Source: Promethearchaeota archaeon (GTDB lineage: Archaea > Asgardarchaeota > Lokiarchaeia > Sigynarchaeales > SOKP01). Taken from it: a DNA stretch of 16,788 bases. The position numbers were made by a program, and so were the translations under genes. Shown here piece by piece: positions 14,043 through 16,788 of this stretch. Below the pieces are notes generated by a model. The model did no database searches. It saw only the letters and a program-made list of their open reading frames with translations, and was not told the origin of the DNA. Location of the stretch: the NCBI GenBank assembly GCA_030605085.1, contig JAUWBH010000140.1, forward strand, positions 1 to 16,788, written 5' to 3'. Position 1 is the stretch's first letter; every line of letters begins with the position of its first letter.

Positions 14043-15548
14043 TCAATTATCGGATTCAATATTATTTTCGTCAAGAAGTTTTATTAGATTCTCTCTTTGC
14101 TTTTTAATAATAGATGCTTTAAAAAGGAATTCACCGAACCCTTTTTTGTTGTGATTAAATTTAATTTTGTCCAATTCAATATGAAACTCGGTGAATTTAT
14201 TAATACTTTCTCTGAAAGAAAGAAAAGAACTAGGCTTCAGGATAAATGCACCCCATTCGAGAGTCTTCATATGCTTCCACCATTCTGGGAAATAAGCAAT
14301 CGTACCATATTTTTCTCTCAAAAGACTTCTATTTTCGTAATTGTAGGTTCTAGGAAAGAGATGATAAAAATTTAAAGAAAAATTAATTAAATTTGATTTG
14401 TCGTTTTCAGCGATTCGTCTTATCTTTCCAAATGTTTTTTGATATGATTGGTCATTTTCTCCTGGATGATTACTTAAAATACCGAGATTACATGGATACT
14501 GATGTTCTTTATGAATCTTTAATATTTCTTCAAATTTATTCAGATATTCCTTTGGATTATGTGTCTTGTTCATTATTGTTAACATTTTCTTGGAAAAACT
14601 ATCCACACCATAAAAATTAAACATTTTTTTTTCTTGAAGTTTAGAAATCAATTTTTCGTTAAGAAAATCTGAACGGGTTTCAACGAAATGATAAATAATG
14701 TTGTCATCAACATTATATAGTTCTAAAAACTCATTAAGCCATTTTTTATTATAACCGAAACAAGAATCGAGAAATCCATAATATTTGATACCTTGATCAA
14801 GCCCATAATCTACAAGAGTGTTTGTTTCTTGAACTGCCCGTTTTGGGGTGTAAAACCTCCACCGTTTAATCGTTTTACCCTTAACGAGATTCTCTTCAAC
14901 GCAATAAGAACAACTGTGAGGGCAACCCCGACTAAGGGGAATTGCTAAAGCTCTCGCTTTAGTTTTAAGTACATCTATATATTTATCTAAAAGGGTTAAA
15001 TCTAAGGGTGGGAGATTGTCTAAATTAGCAACAGGTGAACCTTCGATAATAATAGGTTGTTTTTGTTTTTTTATATTATCTTTCAAAAGTTTATATAGGG
15101 CAATTTCTCCCTCTCCAACGACCACATAATCTATAGGTGAATTAACATAACTGAAGTCATCGGGGGAGCTAGAAGCGTGGTATCCACCAAATATAACTAT
15201 TGATTCTGGGAAGTTATCTTGAAGATATTCAGCAATCAATTTAACTGATAAAAATTCAAAAGAAGTTGGGGCAGAGATACAAATTAGGGTTCTATTATCT
15301 ATATTAAAGTCTAGTTTTGAAATAGCTTTATCCAAAACAGAATGAAGGTTATTTGAGTCTTTTGAAATAAGAGCATCAAGAGAAGAATCTATATTATACT
15401 CGGAAGGAAGATATATGAGTTCCGTAATAATATTACTGAACCTCGCCTTCAAATAATTCTCCAAATATACCGACCACATCAGTATCTCGTTGGAGAGTTT
15501 CTTTTTTACAAATTGAAAAGGTTGGATAAAAAGGACTTTCTTTGACAT
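14043..15548 (-). CDS. Cobalamin-binding-type radical SAM protein
   Basis: The protein is 501 aa from the ATG at 15546-15548; an in-frame TTG at 15557 would add three residues. The N-terminal half is a B12-binding-like Rossmann domain, with VIFGGYHAS near 118-126 and DYVVVGEGE at 140-148. The radical SAM core begins at SRGCPHSCSYC, with C209-x3-C213-x2-C216 as cluster ligands. The C-terminal part holds FPEWWKH and ILKPSSFLSFRESIN, shared in diverged form with the next protein (FQEWWKI, ITPSKNLSFPESVN). Such enzymes methylate or rearrange unactivated carbons using SAM and often methylcobalamin. I see no DxHxxG, so the base-off B12 mode is not confirmed. It lies downstream of a paralog and upstream of two proteases, which suggests successive modification of one substrate, perhaps a peptide. 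It is cytoplasmic. The substrate is unknown. Confidence 0.85.
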   Translation of the reverse strand: MSKKVLFIQPFQFVKKKLSNEILMWSVYLENYLKARFSNIITELIYLPSEYNIDSSLDALISKDSNNLHSVLDKAISKLDFNIDNRTLICISAPTSFEFLSVKLIAEYLQDNFPESIVIFGGYHASSSPDDFSYVNSPIDYVVVGEGEIALYKLLKDNIKKQKQPIIIEGSPVANLDNLPPLDLTLLDKYIDVLKTKARALAIPLSRGCPHSCSYCVEENLVKGKTIKRWRFYTPKRAVQETNTLVDYGLDQGIKYYGFLDSCFGYNKKWLNEFLELYNVDDNIIYHFVETRSDFLNEKLISKLQEKKMFNFYGVDSFSKKMLTIMNKTHNPKEYLNKFEEILKIHKEHQYPCNLGILSNHPGENDQSYQKTFGKIRRIAENDKSNLINFSLNFYHLFPRTYNYENRSLLREKYGTIAYFPEWWKHMKTLEWGAFILKPSSFLSFRESINKFTEFHIELDKIKFNHNKKGFGEFLFKASIIKKQRENLIKLLDENNIESDN

Positions 15549-15580
15549 AAGATTCAAGGAGTATATTAATTGTTATTTGA

Positions 15581-15588
15581 TATATAAG
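15581..15588 (-). promoter_or_regulatory. Possible TATA box before the second radical SAM gene
   Basis: The minus strand reads CTTATATA about 35 bases before the ATG at 15548. No Shine-Dalgarno precedes that ATG. A start of transcription about 25 bases downstream would leave a leader of roughly ten bases. The match is weak. Confidence 0.3.
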
Positions 15589-15627
15589 AAAAAATTATAA
15601 AAAGCTATAGAAAAATAATAGATACGA

Positions 15628-16788
15628 TTACATCACCTTTAACGCTTTAACGGTAATTTCATTTGTAGAATGTGCTTCTTCATATATCCTTCTGGTTTTC
15701 ATGACATCGTTATGGTATATCGCCAATTTTGGAAGACGATAAAATTGATTTTTCAATTTCATTTGAGATTTAAATACATTTTTAATAAAATCCATTGTTG
15801 CGTTTACTGATTCAGGAAATGATAGATTCTTACTTGGTGTTATTGTAACGGCATAAGCAGCCTGATCTTTATGGAATATTTTCCACCATTCTTGGAAGTG
15901 ATAAATCCCTCCAAATAATTTCTCACCCTTATTGTAAAATGTATTACCGCTAAAATTTGCATACATAAAAAATTCTAAATTAATCTTATATTTTTCCATT
16001 AAAGCATTCCCTCCATTTCTTTCGAAAAAGAACGCCCATCTCTCATTTAATGTTTCTTCGTCTGTTCCTGGTACACCTACCATGTAAAAAAACACGATTG
16101 GTGTGTCGATCTTATTTGAATATTTAATAAGATCCAATGTTTTACTCAGATAACTGTTCGCATGTTTAATACCAGAAACCTTCCCCATTCTGAATAATAA
16201 TTTTTTCGAAACTGATTCTAATCCTAATCCAAGAATCATATTATATTTTTTATAATTATCTAAATCCTTCGTTGAAGTTGTTTCTACACGATCAAAAATA
16301 TTAATGCTAAATCTTATTTTGTCATTAATCTTTCCTAATTCCTCGAAAAACTTCTCTCTTATACTTCTTTTAGGAAAAAACATAGAGTCAACTATATGTA
16401 ATTGCCTAATTTTAAGCCATTCTGTATCGATTATAGCGTTCAAGTCGGCAAGACAATGTTCTAAAGATCTAGACCTGACCATTTTACACGCTTCGCTATA
16501 ATTTTCAGACGGAAGACAAAATTTACATCGAAACGGACATCCTCTATTAAACCGAATGTAGAAGTTTCCTACGCCTTTAATAACTTTTTTGTATTTTTTA
16601 AATAATTCTAAGTTAAGAGGGGGAATATTATCTAAATTTTCTAAAATCTCCCTCTTTAAGATTATGGGTTTTTCATTTAGATTCTTTCTAATCTTTATTG
16701 TTCTATTTAAAACATCTTGAACGAAATGGAAAAAAGGGATTTCTCCCTCGTCAATTATTATGTAATCGATAGGAGATACATTTTTAGG
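15628..16788 (-). CDS. Cobalamin-binding-type radical SAM protein, 5'-truncated by window edge
   Basis: The last 386 codons are in the window; the reading frame is open to the right edge, well past the internal ATG at 16482. From the edge it reads SPIDYIIIDEGEIP, the end of a B12-binding-like domain, with Asp where the GEGE motif has its first Gly. NLDNIPPLNLELF follows, then the radical SAM site FNRGCPFRCKFC (C84-x3-C88-x2-C91 of the visible part). The C-terminus carries FQEWWKI and ITPSKNLSFPESVN, paralogous to the protein at 14043-15548. The two therefore arose by duplication and stand 79 bp apart on one strand. It probably modifies the same or a related substrate. Anyone starting it at 16482 would lose the SAM-cluster cysteines. 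Confidence 0.85.
   Translation of the reverse strand, partial: PKNVSPIDYIIIDEGEIPFFHFVQDVLNRTIKIRKNLNEKPIILKREILENLDNIPPLNLELFKKYKKVIKGVGNFYIRFNRGCPFRCKFCLPSENYSEACKMVRSRSLEHCLADLNAIIDTEWLKIRQLHIVDSMFFPKRSIREKFFEELGKINDKIRFSINIFDRVETTSTKDLDNYKKYNMILGLGLESVSKKLLFRMGKVSGIKHANSYLSKTLDLIKYSNKIDTPIVFFYMVGVPGTDEETLNERWAFFFERNGGNALMEKYKINLEFFMYANFSGNTFYNKGEKLFGGIYHFQEWWKIFHKDQAAYAVTITPSKNLSFPESVNATMDFIKNVFKSQMKLKNQFYRLPKLAIYHNDVMKTRRIYEEAHSTNEITVKALKVM

Overview
This is AT-rich, gene-dense DNA that looks archaeal. The S26 peptidase uses a Ser-His-Asp-type active site, as in archaea and the ER. Shine-Dalgarno motifs (GGTGAT, GAGGT, AGGA) are present, and TTG starts and apparently ATT starts occur. 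Other hints are a lone TnpB-type element and several lineage-restricted families. An Asgard-type archaeon (Loki/Helarchaeia-like) is my best guess from the general look of the zinc-ribbon and radical-SAM proteins. That is inference; no marker gene in the window settles it.

Region 1 (1-5134, all minus strand) is a compact operon-like set. In transcription order it holds a 2x[4Fe-4S] ferredoxin-nitroreductase fusion, an acyl-CoA ligase of the crotonobetaine/carnitine-CoA ligase type, an Old Yellow Enzyme/2,4-dienoyl-CoA reductase-type flavo-iron-sulfur protein, and a second, paralogous ligase cut by the window edge. The likely theme is activation of a carboxylic acid to a CoA thioester followed by flavin-dependent redox chemistry. 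The substrate cannot be told. The OYE-type enzyme lacks the usual catalytic tyrosine and has an unusually short fourth-cysteine spacing in its cluster motif.

Region 2 (about 5250-6500) is a solitary IS200/IS605-type element with a tnpB-like gene. Its original 5' end appears damaged: the likely ancestral ATG now reads ATA, and an in-frame TGA lies upstream of the surviving ORF. Hairpins follow the gene. About 500 bp of AT-rich DNA without a visible gene follows to 6988.

Region 3 (6989-12003) is a locally duplicated, apparently undescribed module. A plus-strand zinc-ribbon protein is convergent with minus-strand seven-helix membrane proteins. The pair occurs twice (6989-7834 with 7955-8680, and 10317-11156 with 11275-12003). 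There is an additional tandem membrane-protein copy (8787-9515) and a decayed fourth copy (about 9696-10115). All three intact membrane genes appear to start at ATT, five bases after a GGTGAT/GGTGAG Shine-Dalgarno. This start restores a conserved N-terminus and equal lengths of 241-242 aa.

Region 4 (12215-16788, minus strand) carries, in transcription order, a partial cobalamin-type radical SAM protein, a second paralogous cobalamin-type radical SAM protein, a small soluble S26 (signal-peptidase-like) protease with a CPxCG knuckle, and an M16 zinc protease. Two peptide-modifying-type enzymes followed by two proteases suggest maturation of a modified peptide (RiPP-like) or processing of a secreted product. 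No precursor peptide is visible inside the window.
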